A stretch of 64,000 nt of DNA from Chamaelirium japonicum (Eukaryota > Streptophyta > Magnoliopsida > Liliales > Melanthiaceae), in NCBI GenBank assembly GCA_947650365.1, contig OX393550.1, positions 115,678,630 through 115,742,629 on the forward strand, in the 5' to 3' direction. The notes under the pieces are model-generated. The model saw only the letters and a program-made list of their open reading frames with translations, was not told the origin of the DNA and ran no database searches. Positions 1-30,311 of this stretch are shown here, piece by piece; position 1 is the stretch's first letter; each line of letters begins with the position of its first letter. The position numbers and the translations under genes were made by a program.

Positions 1-293
1 AGTGCATCTTGGATATGCAGTCCTCTCTCTCTTTCTCTCTTCTCCCGATCTCTCTCTCTTGATCACAGCCGTCCGTTGAAGCCATCGCAAACCCGACCCA
101 ACCCATTGAAGCCATCGTAGTCATCCGTTGAAGCCATCGTAGACCCGACCCATTGATTTTTAAACGGGTCGGAGACTAAACCCGGACCCGACCTGTTTAC
201 TAAACGGGTTAGTCGTGTCGACCCGTTTACGACCTGAACCCGTTAAACCCAGACCCGCTAATTTCGTGTCGGGACTATCGTGTCCAAAATTGT
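1..293. mobile_element. Partial non-autonomous hAT-like element at left edge
   Basis: The stretch is rich in repeated ACCCG/CGGGT motifs and ends near 293 with a segment reading AAAATTGTCATCCCC. That end resembles the right terminus of the complete hAT-type element at 15,965-16,411, which ends GAAATTGTCAGCCCTA. It is therefore probably the right part of a related copy whose left end lies outside the window. No reading frame of note is present. The assignment rests on similarity to the second copy only. Confidence 0.35.
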
Positions 294-357
294 CATCCCC
301 ATCTTCGTCTCTCTTTTTCTCCGATTTCTCTCTTTCCCCGCTAATTTCATGTCGGGT

Positions 358-1020
358 CAGTTTATTAAAGGCGTGTCCCTAGGCTCAGGCTCAACTAGGC
401 TCACCCCCTGCACCTCAAAAAGCACAAGGCCAGGCTCTGTTAAAAAGGCACGCGCCTAGGTCTAAGACGTGCGCCTAGGCTCCAGGTGCAAAAAAGGCGC
501 GCCTAGTTGAACCATGTGCAATTATGTGCTTGCAATTGATATTTTTGGCAATATGATTAAGTTATTAAATAGATTTGATTCATGATTACAGTAGTCTGAA
601 TATTGGCACATTGATTGAATATTATTTAAATTCAAAATTATTTGTTATAGTTCTTAGGTAGGACCATTTGAGCAATTTTGGGTTGGGTTTGATAACTTTG
701 ATATTATTTCAACTATTACAAGATTCAATGAGTTTTCTTTTCTTTTTCAATTTGTACATTTCATATTGATTAAGAAGCATGTGCACAAGCACATGGATGA
801 AATAATACATTCAATCATTCACTATTTATTTTTGTTTGCTATAATATCATATTTGATATCTTATAACTGGTTATTGAATTTGAACTATACATATTTAAAG
901 ATTTAATATATTTTAAATGGCTTATTTAGAGCCGTAATTCGAATCTACAAGGCTACAACATTTGTGTTTGTTGCAACAACGATCTATCCAATTTATTTTC
1001 TTAATCTAGTTATGCATGTT

Positions 1021-1024
<4 letters not shown>
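358..1024 (+). repeat. Left arm of a long inverted repeat (CAGT...CGCCTAGGC family)
   Basis: This ~667-bp segment reappears inverted at 6,131-6,808, with point differences and small gaps. The outer end carries several copies of a self-complementary CGCCTAGG-type motif and the inner end runs into (TA)n. The outer terminus of the right copy reads CAGTGTTATTAAAGGCG, close to the termini of the hAT derivatives at 21,145 and 58,058. No 8-bp duplication was found at the outer ends, so I cannot show that the two arms moved as one element. Confidence 0.6.
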
Positions 1025-1074
<50 letters not shown>

Positions 1075-1083
1075 CGAGAGAGA

Positions 1084-1679
1084 GGACTGCTCACCTGCGG
1101 GACAAAATGTGAGCCGTCCAATTGCGATCGGGATTAACGTGCGGATTTCGTGCAGTGGGCCGGAGGTTGTACGGGTCGTCCGATCATCCGATCCAACGAT
1201 CGGGATTCAACCCCCCACCGACCATCGCTGTTACTGTGGCGGGCACAGTAACAGCATTTCGGTGGAGGGGTTGAACTCCGGCCGTCCGATCGTCGTGAAT
1301 CGAACGACTCACATTTTGTCCGCCCCGGTTAAAATTTGTAGCCGTTCGATCGAATGATCGAACAGATGAGATATGTGTGAAACAATTGAATAGGACAAAA
1401 TTATCATGATTTTTTGTCCTATTCAATTATTTCACACGGATCTCATCTGTTCGATCTTCGATCGAACGGCTACAACTTTTAACCGGGACGGAAAGAATTT
1501 GTGCCGTTCGATTCACGACGATCGGACGGATGGAGTTCAACCCCTCCACCGAAATGTTGTTACTGTGCCCGCCACAGTAACAACGATGGTCGGTGGGGGG
1601 TTGAATCCCGATCGTTGGATCGGATGATCGGACGGCCCGTGTCCCGCAGGATACCGCTGCGGGACGTCCCGCAGGTGAG

Positions 1680-1685
<6 letters not shown>
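1084..1685. mobile_element. Foldback element, ~300-bp arms
   Basis: The left end GGACTGCTCACCTGCGGGAC returns inverted at the right end. The whole 602 bp forms one long hairpin with its turning point near 1,403. Flanks are (TA)n plus (GA)n on the left and (CT)n plus (TA)n on the right. Inside each arm sits a smaller perfect hairpin (1,227-1,255 and 1,556-1,584) built on GTTACTGTG/CACAGTAAC. There is no coding capacity, so it is a MITE-like element. Confidence 0.8.
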
Positions 1686-1751
<66 letters not shown>

Positions 1752-1965
1752 CATCTTACTTAAATCAGGCGCGCGCGTTGAGTTGCACCTTGCGCCTAGG
1801 CTCTAGGAGACCTTTGCGCCTCATGTGTGCCTTGAGCCTTTCACAACACTGGTCGGGTCCAAAATTGCCATCCTCATCTCCGTCTCTCTCTTCCCCACGA
1901 TCTCTCTCTCTGAGGTGGGAGGAGTGTGTGTCGAGGGGTTGGTCGCACCGAAGGCGCCTGCTTCA

Positions 1966-1989
1966 TGCCAATCGGCACGGGCATGCACT

Positions 1990-1991
<2 letters not shown>
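1966..1991 (+). mobile_element. Helitron 3' end
   Basis: A short hairpin (TGCC-AATC-GGCA) is followed ten bases later by CTAG and then T. This is the Helitron 3' signature: a subterminal hairpin, a CTRR end, and insertion between A and T. The same hairpin-GGGCAT-CTAG arrangement occurs at 15,081-15,107 (inverted) and 49,851-49,877. The 5' end of this copy was not located; its body should lie to the left. Confidence 0.55.
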
Positions 1992-2067
<76 letters not shown>

Positions 2068-2068
2068 A

Positions 2069-2174
2069 ATGCTATAGTGCGACATCGCACCGCTGCGTGC
2101 ATGCGATGCACGCAGCGCGCATCAGACGGTTGCGGTGCGGTGCTGCACTTACCGTATGCCGCAGCATAACATGC

Positions 2175-2176
<2 letters not shown>
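2069..2176. mobile_element. Short GC-rich hairpin MITE, copy 1
   Basis: A ~100-bp imperfect palindrome rich in GCGGTGCG-like words lies between (GA)n/(TA)n tracts. Sister copies lie at 5,093-5,255, 17,260-17,351 and 18,358-18,483, each also bordered by TA microsatellite. It carries no frame of interest. Confidence 0.6.
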
Positions 2177-2207
<31 letters not shown>

Positions 2208-2210
<3 letters not shown>

Positions 2211-2663
2211 TGTTTTCAGACTCGTTCTGACTCGGACGAGTCGACTCGTTTTGACTCGACTCGGACTCGATTTCGACCCGACTCGGACCAGTGACTCGCA
2301 GGCCACCTGACTCGTCCGAGTCATGGTCTGACTCGTGTCTGACTCGGACGAGTCATGGTCTGACTCGTCCCATGACTCGTCCGAGTCAAGGTCAGACTCA
2401 TTCCTGACTCGATCGGTCGTTTTTATCCATTATATTTTGATAGTTGCATGACATTGATGCATTTTGTGATATTATTTGGCATATGAATGCAATATATATC
2501 TCTAAGTTTTCCCAAATTTTTACTATTTTATCTAATATTATATATATTAATCCAACGAGTCACTATGTTTATGACTCTTATACGCGCCACGAGTCGACTC
2601 TTCCGAGTCGCGTCGCTAAGGGCTGTAACGAGTCGCTTTCCGAGTCCGAGTCTAAAAACATTG
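2208..2663. mobile_element. Non-autonomous hAT element with GACTCGGACGAGTC repeats
   Basis: The terminal inverted repeats are CAGTGTTTTCAGACTCG on the left and, read inverted, CAATGTTTTTAGACTCG on the right. Both flanks read TATATATA, compatible with an 8-bp duplication, although this is weak evidence in TA-repeat DNA. Subterminal regions are packed with self-complementary ACTCG/CGAGT words. It inserted within the microsatellite that also holds the foldback elements. Confidence 0.65.
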
Positions 2664-2674
2664 TATATATATAT

Positions 2675-3022
2675 AGGGTCAGGATTTTGTGCCTTAAATT
2701 TTTGCCATCGATTTTGATTTGATGAGGGTTTAGAATGAGCTGATTTTTTGTGAATGTGATCATCCCACCTTAGATAGAATATCCACAAAAAATCAGCACA
2801 TTCTAAAACTTCAAGGGGCATCAAATATATAATAAACGTTAACGGATAAAAATAGACGGTGAATAAAGCTTGTAATATACGATGCCCCTAGAAGTTTTAG
2901 AATATGCTAATTTTTTGTGGAATCATCCACAAAAACTCAGCTCATTCTAAACCCTCTAGGACATCAAACCAAATCGATGGCAAAAAACAATAGCAAAAAT
3001 TTAAGGCACAGGATCCTGACCC

Positions 3023-3024
<2 letters not shown>
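2675..3024. mobile_element. TA-bounded foldback MITE
   Basis: The left end reads GGGTCAGGATTTTGTGCC and the right end returns it inverted as GGCACAGGATCCTGACCC. Internal arms contain the pair TTTAGAATGAGCTGATTTTTTG and its inverse. The same core (a CTAGAGGTTTTAGAAT-like word and GATCATCC) recurs in the elements at 4,255, 4,705, 17,840 and 18,502. Confidence 0.7.
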
Positions 3025-4252
<1,228 letters not shown>

Positions 4253-4254
4253 AT

Positions 4255-5092
<838 letters not shown>

Positions 5093-5112
<20 letters not shown>

Positions 5113-5255
5113 TGCGTGTTAGGACTTAGGATGCGGCGTGCGATGCGTGTGGTGTTGCACTGCAGGCGCCTGATGCATCGCTGCGGTGCATCAGGCGGCT
5201 ACGGTGCGACACTGCACGCACCGCACGCAGCATTTTATTCCTCTCTCTCTCTATA
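5093..5255. mobile_element. Short GC-rich hairpin MITE, copy 2
   Basis: A palindrome lies between (GA)n and (CT)n/(TA)n, with GCGGTGCATCAGGCGGCTAC opposite GATGCATCGCTGC. It belongs to the same family as 2,069-2,176. Confidence 0.55.
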
Positions 5256-5266
5256 TATATATATAT

Positions 5267-6106
<840 letters not shown>

Positions 6107-6130
6107 GAAGGGGAGCCTGGACCTCAGGTC

Positions 6131-6808
6131 TCAAAATATGCATAACTATACTAAGAAAATGAATCTTAACACATTAGATAAATTAGATAGATCGTTGTTG
6201 CAACAACACAAATGTTGTAGCCTTGTAGGTTTGAATTACGGCTCAAAATAGGCTATTTAAAATATATTAAATCTTCAAATATGTATAGTTCAAATTCAAT
6301 AACCAGTTATAAACTATCAAATGTGATATTATAGCAAACAAAAAATAAATAGTGAATGTGTTATTTCATCTGTGAGCTCGTGCACATGCTTCTAAATCAG
6401 TATGAAATGTGCAAATCGAGAAAGAGAATGAAACTTACTGCGTCTTGTAATAGTTAAAATAATATAAGTCATCAAATTCAACCCACAATTGCTCAAATGG
6501 TCCTACCTAAGAACTATAATAAATAATTTTAAATGCAAATAATATCCAATTAATGTGCCAATATTCAAGACTGCGTCAATCATGAATCAAATCTATTTAA
6601 TAACTTAATCATATTGCCAAAAATATCAAGTGCAAGCACATAATTGTGCATGAATCCAACCAGGAATGCCTTTTTTGCGCCTAGAGCTTAGGCGTACGCC
6701 TTAGACCCAGGCGGCGCGGCTTTCTAACAGAGTCTCGCCTTGTGCTTTTTGAGGTGAAGGGGGTGAGCCTAGTTGAACCTGAGCCTAGGCGCGCCTTTAA
6801 TAACACTG
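6131..6808 (-). repeat. Right arm of the long inverted repeat
   Basis: This is the inverted partner of 358-1,024. Read on the minus strand it begins CAGTGTTATTAAAGGCG, contains the CGCCTAGG-type words, and ends beside the (TA)n tract at 6,010-6,103. The arms enclose the whole foldback cluster. Confidence 0.6.
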
Positions 6809-7904
6809 ATTCGTTTCATTTCTTGTCTCAAATCATAGGACCTTACCTTCGTTAGAGACACACATATCCATATAATATACAAACACTACTCTTTAGAATC
6901 CCTGAAAACTGAAACAAATTCAATTGAACCTGGAGATTTTCTAAGAGGCACCAATTAACATTCTGAAGTATTTGTGTGTTATCAATTCATTTAAATGCCA
7001 AGCAAATAACACATTTACAGATAACACATTTACATCCAGTATAATAGTATATTATCAATTCATTTAAATTCCAAGTAACCAAAATCCCATGATTTTGGAT
7101 TGACATTTGACCCGACATAGTATAGATAATGTGTCTACTATTTAAAATGGATATCCACCATTGGTGGCTATGCTGTAGCTAGAGTTTCACACAAATTTCA
7201 AATAATGTGGTGTTCAATGGGAAAAAAATTGAGAATAAATAGATCAGTCGTCATCCAAATTGTTGAACAATGGTGTAGAACAGTGGTACTACACCTTACT
7301 ACCTTAGTCATCAGGGGGTAGTAAGTTTGAACCCAGTACAGGAAAAATACATTTACCAGTTAGTATCTTGGCCCATCCATCCCTTGTGGCACAAGGGGAA
7401 TTACTCACAAATAAAAAGAAGCTCGTCATCTGAATTGTCATCACTTCACTAGCACTTCATACTTCATATCTATTTATAATTTGTAAACTTCAGTAAATCC
7501 TGATAAAATGTGTTCCTCCTATTGGCATATATTCAAATTGAGTTCGATGGAGCTGTGACTATAATATCTTTAGTTCTCTAGGACATTATGCAGTAAAACT
7601 CTATAGGAATGCACGTAACTAAAGTAAAAAGCCTTATTTTGTCTGTCATCTGATAATGATGGATGTATCAGGATGGATGATTGCCCTAAAGCCCGGACTT
7701 TGTAAGCAGAACTATCACTTAGGTCATGCAGTAATGCATAGGAAGATCCAAATCTAAGTCTTGTAATTTAACACTACATTACTATTTGATTGCCTTTTTG
7801 TCTCAAGCAGACGTATATTAGAGGACAATGTTGTGTTGCCCATGGAACTAACCACATAATAAGCAACTATATAATCTCTGACCAAGCAATGCCACAAAAA
7901 ATAC
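6809..7904. other. Intronic sequence, nothing recognised
   Basis: This AT-rich stretch lies in the fourth intron of the SWIB gene. I looked on the minus strand for the missing second half of the second SWIB domain (an exon starting Asp-Pro-Ser or similar) and did not find it. Confidence 0.5.
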
Positions 7905-25479
<17,575 letters not shown>

Positions 25480-26058
25480 CCCTCCACTTCCCCCCGCCCG
25501 CCCTCTTTTCCCCTCTTTGGTTAGATTCCTGGCCCCCGCTCCCGCTGTTTTGTGTTGTTCCCGGTCGATTTTTACGTCCAAGGGTTGTCGGAGGTAATAG
25601 ATGCAGCCATCCGTTCAGTGAGGGCAACAAAGAAATAGGGGACTTGGTCTTAGGACCTCGAAAGAGATTAGTTTAGTGAAAAGGACAGGCAACAAGATGA
25701 CTTCACACCAGATCCCTCCCGAAAGATGTATTTTATACCAAGTCCCTCATTGACTTTTTCTTCCTCTTAAATGACAGAATTGCACCTAATCCTAAAAATC
25801 ATATTGAAAAGTAACAATCACGTAAAAGTGTAATAATCTACGAATGCTTCGACGAATGTTACTATTTACTACAATGATTTTACTGCAGCATATACAATGG
25901 CTACTATAGTGATTTCATTGGTGTAAATAGTAACAATCTGTAAAGTACTGTAGCAAAAAGTAACAATCTCCAAATGTTACTTTTTAGCTACATTACTTTG
26001 CAGAATGTTACTTTTTACTACATTGGTTTCATTATAGCAGATACATTCACTGCTACAG

Positions 26059-26132
26059 TGATTTCACTATAGCAAAGAGTAACAATCTCAAAGTACTGTA
26101 GCGGATTGTTACTCTTTGCTATAGTGAAATCA
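26059..26132. repeat. Perfect 29-bp inverted repeat upstream of the SWIB gene
   Basis: Arms 26,059-26,087 and 26,104-26,132 are exact inverse copies around TCAAAGTACTGTAGCG. The surrounding 25,800-26,170 repeats the same AAAGTAACAATCT and ACTGTAGC words several times in both directions. It lies about 0.6 kb upstream of the SWIB start codon and is probably a decayed palindromic MITE. Confidence 0.75.
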
Positions 26133-26925
26133 CTATAATAACTACAATGAAATGTGATTTAAAATAAATGTTATTGTTTATTACTGAATTGTTACTATTT
26201 ATATAATTCTATGTACAACTACACATAGGGGTAAAATGGATATTTTCCAGATATGACGCTGAAGCATATCTTTACCTCTCCTTATCGTTAAATATGATAT
26301 GTTTGAAGGTATGTAGACCAATTTACCCCCAAAAAACAATTAACTATTTTTATCTCCCAATTACCTCCGTCCCTTGCCTCGAGCTAGTCCTTACAAACAC
26401 CCCTCCCATCTCCTTCTTCCTCACTCGTCCTTCTCTTTCTTCTCACTCCTTCGTCTTTCTCCTCCATTTTCCACACTAGACATCTTAACCCCTGGAACCA
26501 ATGTCGGTGAACAAAATTGCTCTTGCTCGCGTTTTTGACGACCAAGGAACAATTGGACATCATCAACCCAACTGACGTACCATCCCCAAGACAGAAAACA
26601 CCGTCCCACAGATTTCACGACAGATCATATGATCATGGCTTGTGATAGCTCCACGAGTCGAAGACAGGTGAAGCTTTGACCACGAAGGAAAGTTAGCAAG
26701 AGAGAGGCATGCCAATAAACATACAAGGCGACATGGCGGGTAACAAAATTGGCCTACCATGTTGGTCGCATAATTTAAGCTCAAGCAACCCTCTATATTG
26801 TCCTTAGGCAAGCAAGATTTGATACAGGAAATTGCATTCATCTCTATGGTCCAAAGAGATGAGTTCAAACATCATTCCCACACTCCCTCCTTTTACCAAA
26901 CATGAGAGAATAAAATCTACACAAT

Positions 26926-28002
26926 TTTTTTTTTTTTTGGTAGAAAGAGTTAGCTTATATTAATCTAGAGAACCAACAGGAAGATACATCACAATTAGCA
27001 GCATAAACAATATCTAATGGAAACTCTGAGCACCAAACTAAAGATTAGGAAGCTCCCTTAGCCCTCGTAGCCAGAGTGTTAGATACTTGATTCGCTTCAC
27101 GATTTGTATGAGTCACTAGAAGATTCAGGCGGCTACAGATGTCTTTGATGAGAAAATGCTCCCCCTCACCTCTTTTGATACAGTTAATCACCGTCTTAGA
27201 GTCGCCTTCCATCCTAATGGGTTGGTTCACCTCAATCATTCCCAATGCTTGGATGGCTTCCCACATAGCCCTTGTCTCCACATCGATGACAGAAGTCATC
27301 TTCAGTGGAATATCGCCTGCCTTTATAATGCGTCTCGCATGGCCACGGATAACAAATCCTGCTCCACCACACATAGAGTATCGGTCTAGCGCTCTGTCGA
27401 AATTTATCTTGAGTTCTCCTGAAATTGGGGCCTCCCACTTGATGTATATCGATCGAGGTTGCCTCACCTGTAAAGATGAATCGGTGAGATTAGCATTAAA
27501 AATTTCAGAGGCTCATGTACGACATGTGCGAGCAATTGTAGCTAGAGTACTTGAACGTCCCTCAAACAGCTCCAAATTTCTATCCAACCAAATGCTCCAT
27601 ACTGCACCTACGAGTAACCCGGATATGGATTTAGCCTACTTACTTGAAGAGATGGCCACCTTAATAATAATCGCCCATTGATCGATAGACTCCGGAGGAT
27701 GAAAAGGAAGGTCCAGATGGTACCAAACACTATTAGCCTTGGAGCACCGGAACAAGGCATGACCAGCGTCTTCTTCATCACACACACACACACACACACA
27801 CAACGGCTACATAGGGGGTCGAGGGTGATCCCTCTTTTGATGAGAAAATTCTTTTTTGGAATTCTTCTCCGTAGAAACTTCCATCCAAAGGCAAGAGCCC
27901 TAGGGGTAGCATGGCATTTCCAAAGAAAGTGCCAAATGTCGGTATAGGGGGAACCATCGGCACTATAGACTCCATTATCCTAAAAGAGATTATCCATAAC
28001 AC
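26926..28002 (-). pseudogene. L1-type LINE 3' end: zf-RVT and RNase H remnants
   Basis: On the minus strand from about 28,000 the translation resembles a zf-RVT domain (WHFLWKCHATPRALAFGWKF, then DPLCSRC). A (GT)n expansion around 27,780-27,801 and a frameshift follow. The stretch 27,467-27,045 is an intact RNase H-like domain (KINFDRALDRYSMCGGAGFV, EGDSKTVINCIKRG, NREANQVSNTLA). A run of 14 A on that strand at about 26,926-26,939 is the poly(A) tail. Reverse transcriptase and ORF1 are absent, as in usual 5'-truncated insertions. No target duplication was identified. Confidence 0.8.
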
Positions 28003-28201
28003 TATTTGTCGTTAAGAGCCAACATGCCAGCTTGGAGCTATACTTGGTCGCTAAATTTGGCCCTTTGCCGCCCCCCCTCCCCCCCCCCCCCTCGCGTCGC
28101 GGTCGCTAGTCTCTCCCTTTCTCTCTCTCAGCCAACACATGCCTCCTCCTCACGGCCACCGACGACCTTTAAGGGTACAGATAATTCGGTCAAAAACACC
28201 C

Positions 28202-28232
<31 letters not shown>

Positions 28233-28339
28233 TCATTCTTTTTTCTTTCTTTTTTATTTAAGCAGATCAATTGGTGTTCTTGTTCTCCTTCCTCCTTTCC
28301 TTCTTCCTCCACTGACTCTCCTTTTCTCTTTTTTCACAG

Positions 28340-29130
28340 CAAGACAGGAGCACCCCCCAGTAGCAGCAGCCGCTTCGAAGTCCTCCTCCGACCCCTTTCT
28401 GGCAAACCCGTCCCAATCCAGGTGAGTCCGTGACCTTCCTCCTCTGTTTCCCCTCAACTCACCACTGCGACACCGCACCACTTGGCGGCCATATCCGGGC
28501 ACTACCTCCTCACACCTTAAACCCTAAACCTGAATCACATATTTTTTATTTTACAGAAACTCTTTATTTATTCTCTATTTGATTTCTTTCTCATCATTGT
28601 GGTGGTGGTTCAGGTGGGCCAGGGGAGGTGAGGGAGCTGTTAGAGATATTCCAAGGGGAGGGGGAGGTGACGAAGGAGCTGCTGAGTTCAGGGGAGGAGA
28701 AGGAGCGCATCGGGGTGGACCTTGGAAGGAGCAAGTACATGGCCCACCACTTCAAGGGCTCCTCCAAGTACATCTGTGTTCGGTCCCGTGCCCGTGGTCG
28801 CAATGGACAAATTCCAATTCCAAAGTATGTGGCCCCATCTCCAAATCCTCCCTCTCCTTTCTTGGTAGATTCATGTTTTTTACACAGCGATTCACACTCG
28901 AATCGAGTTGTTTGTTCACACTCAATTGATTGATCTTTGCAATTCACTAAATTTTTTTTTCGGTTTTCCAACCCTTTTATATTTTGTTTTATTTTCTTTT
29001 TCCTTGATTGAACATTGATATTGATGGTGCCAAAAATGTCACATGCTCGTCGTCCATGTGGCAGCAGCAAAGAAGGACACGACGAGACGACAGAAGTCCT
29101 CAGGGAGATCGCCCTTGTCTTTGGACACAC
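28340..29130 (+). CDS. Unrecognised protein, three phase-compatible exons, cut by Cassandra
   Basis: Proposed exons are 28,340-28,421, 28,622-28,824 and 29,065-29,130. Donors GTGAGT and GTATGT and acceptors GGGCCAG and GTGGCAG keep one frame. The second exon looks like real protein (EVRELLEIFQGEGEV, ERIGVDLGRSKYMAHHFKG, YICVRSRARGR), and the third gives HDETTEVLREIALVFGH. I do not recognise the family. Upstream is a (CT)n-rich leader-like region, and no start codon could be fixed. The third exon runs straight into the Cassandra array at 29,131. Beyond the array the same frame meets a stop within about seven codons, so this may be a broken gene or a captured fragment. Confidence 0.35.
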
Positions 29131-29462
29131 TGTAACATCTGCCCCAAACACACAAGATATTGTCCACTTTGCCCGTGCCCGCACGAGAACTTCCCAGGGA
29201 TGTCACCCATCCTGGTACTACTCTCGCCCGAGCACGCTTAACTATGAAGTTCTTACGAATTCCGTAGCGGCGCACGGTTTTAAAACACGTCTTCTATGTT
29301 TGGGAGGGGAAATTATATAAGTAGCTCAGGATCTCCTTCTCTCCAGGCGATGTGGGGCTAACTCGTGGCCTTGTACACCTCACCTCACCTCATCCATCTT
29401 GGCATCCCCACCTCAGGAGTCTTGGCTCTTGGCTATTGGCCTATTGGATCTTGATCATCACA
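29131..29462 (-). repeat. Cassandra LTR 1
   Basis: A 332-bp LTR, read on the minus strand from TGTGATGATCAAG to GATGTTACA. It forms the left border of the array next to the CACAC duplication. Confidence 0.9.
29180..29255 (-). promoter_or_regulatory. 5S rRNA-like pol III promoter in Cassandra LTR 1
   Basis: On the minus strand the sequence contains GTTAAGCGTGCTCGGGCG (A-box region), AGTAGTACCAGGATGGGTGA (intermediate element) and CCTGGGAAGTTCTCGTG (C-box). Equivalent segments sit at about 29,580-29,665, 29,995-30,080 and 40,545-40,630. In LTR 1 the stretch before the A-box is slightly mutated (CTTCATAG for CTCCGTAG). Confidence 0.85.
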
Positions 29463-29544
29463 ATCCACCCCCCTTAGGGCTACACGTCCTCGTGTAGGGT
29501 TAGCCCCCCCCCCATCCCGAGGAGAACCGGCTCTGATACCATTT

Positions 29545-29875
29545 TCTAACATCCGCCCCAAACACAAGATATTGTCCGCTTTGCCCGTGCCCGCACGAGA
29601 ACTTCCCAGGGATGTCACCCATCCTGGTACTACTCTCGCCCGAGCACGCTTAACTACGGAGTTCGTACGAATTCCGTAGCGGCGCACGGTTTTAAAACGC
29701 GTCTTCTAATGTTTGGGAGGGGAAATTATATAAGTAGCTCAGGATCTCCTTCTCTCCAGGCGATGTGGGGCTAACTCGTGGCCTTGTACACCTCACCTCA
29801 CCTCATCCATCTTGGCATCCCCACCTCAGGAGTCATGGCTCTTGGCTATTGGCCTATTGGATCTTGATAATCACA
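29545..29875 (-). repeat. Cassandra LTR 2
   Basis: A 331-bp copy whose last dinucleotide is altered (TGTTAGA rather than TGTTACA on the minus strand). The adjacent internal domain holds the primer-binding site at 29,529-29,541. Confidence 0.9.
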
Positions 29876-29955
29876 ATCCACCCCCCTTAGGGCTACACGT
29901 CCTCGTGTAGGGTTAGACCCCCCCATCCCGAGGAGAACCTGCTCTGATACCATTT

Positions 29956-30282
29956 TGTAATATCCGCCCCAAACACACAAGATATTATCCGCTTTGCCTG
30001 TGCCCGTACGAGAACTTCCTAGGGATATCACCCATCCTGGTACTACTCTCGCCCGAGCACGCTTAACTACGGAGTTCTTACGAATTTCATAGCGGCGCAC
30101 GGTTTTAAAACGCGTCTTCTATGTTTGGGAGGGAAAATTATATAAGTAGTTCAGGATCTCCTTCTCTCCAGGCGATGTGGGGCTAACTCGTGGCCTTGTA
30201 CACCTCACCTTATCCATCTTGGCATCCCCACCTCAGGAGTCTTGGCTCTTGGCTATTGGCCTAATGGATCTTGATCATCACA
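29956..30282 (-). repeat. Cassandra LTR 3
   Basis: A 327-bp copy, slightly shorter because a CACCTCACCT repeat has contracted. It is followed by the internal domain that received the copia insertion. Confidence 0.9.
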
Positions 30283-30311
30283 ATCCACCCCCCTTAGGGC
30301 TATACGTCCTC

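Noticed and set aside
29131-30300. A 5S rRNA gene cluster
   Set aside because: Only the promoter-containing part of 5S is present, inside LTRs with primer-binding sites and polypurine tracts between them. This is Cassandra.
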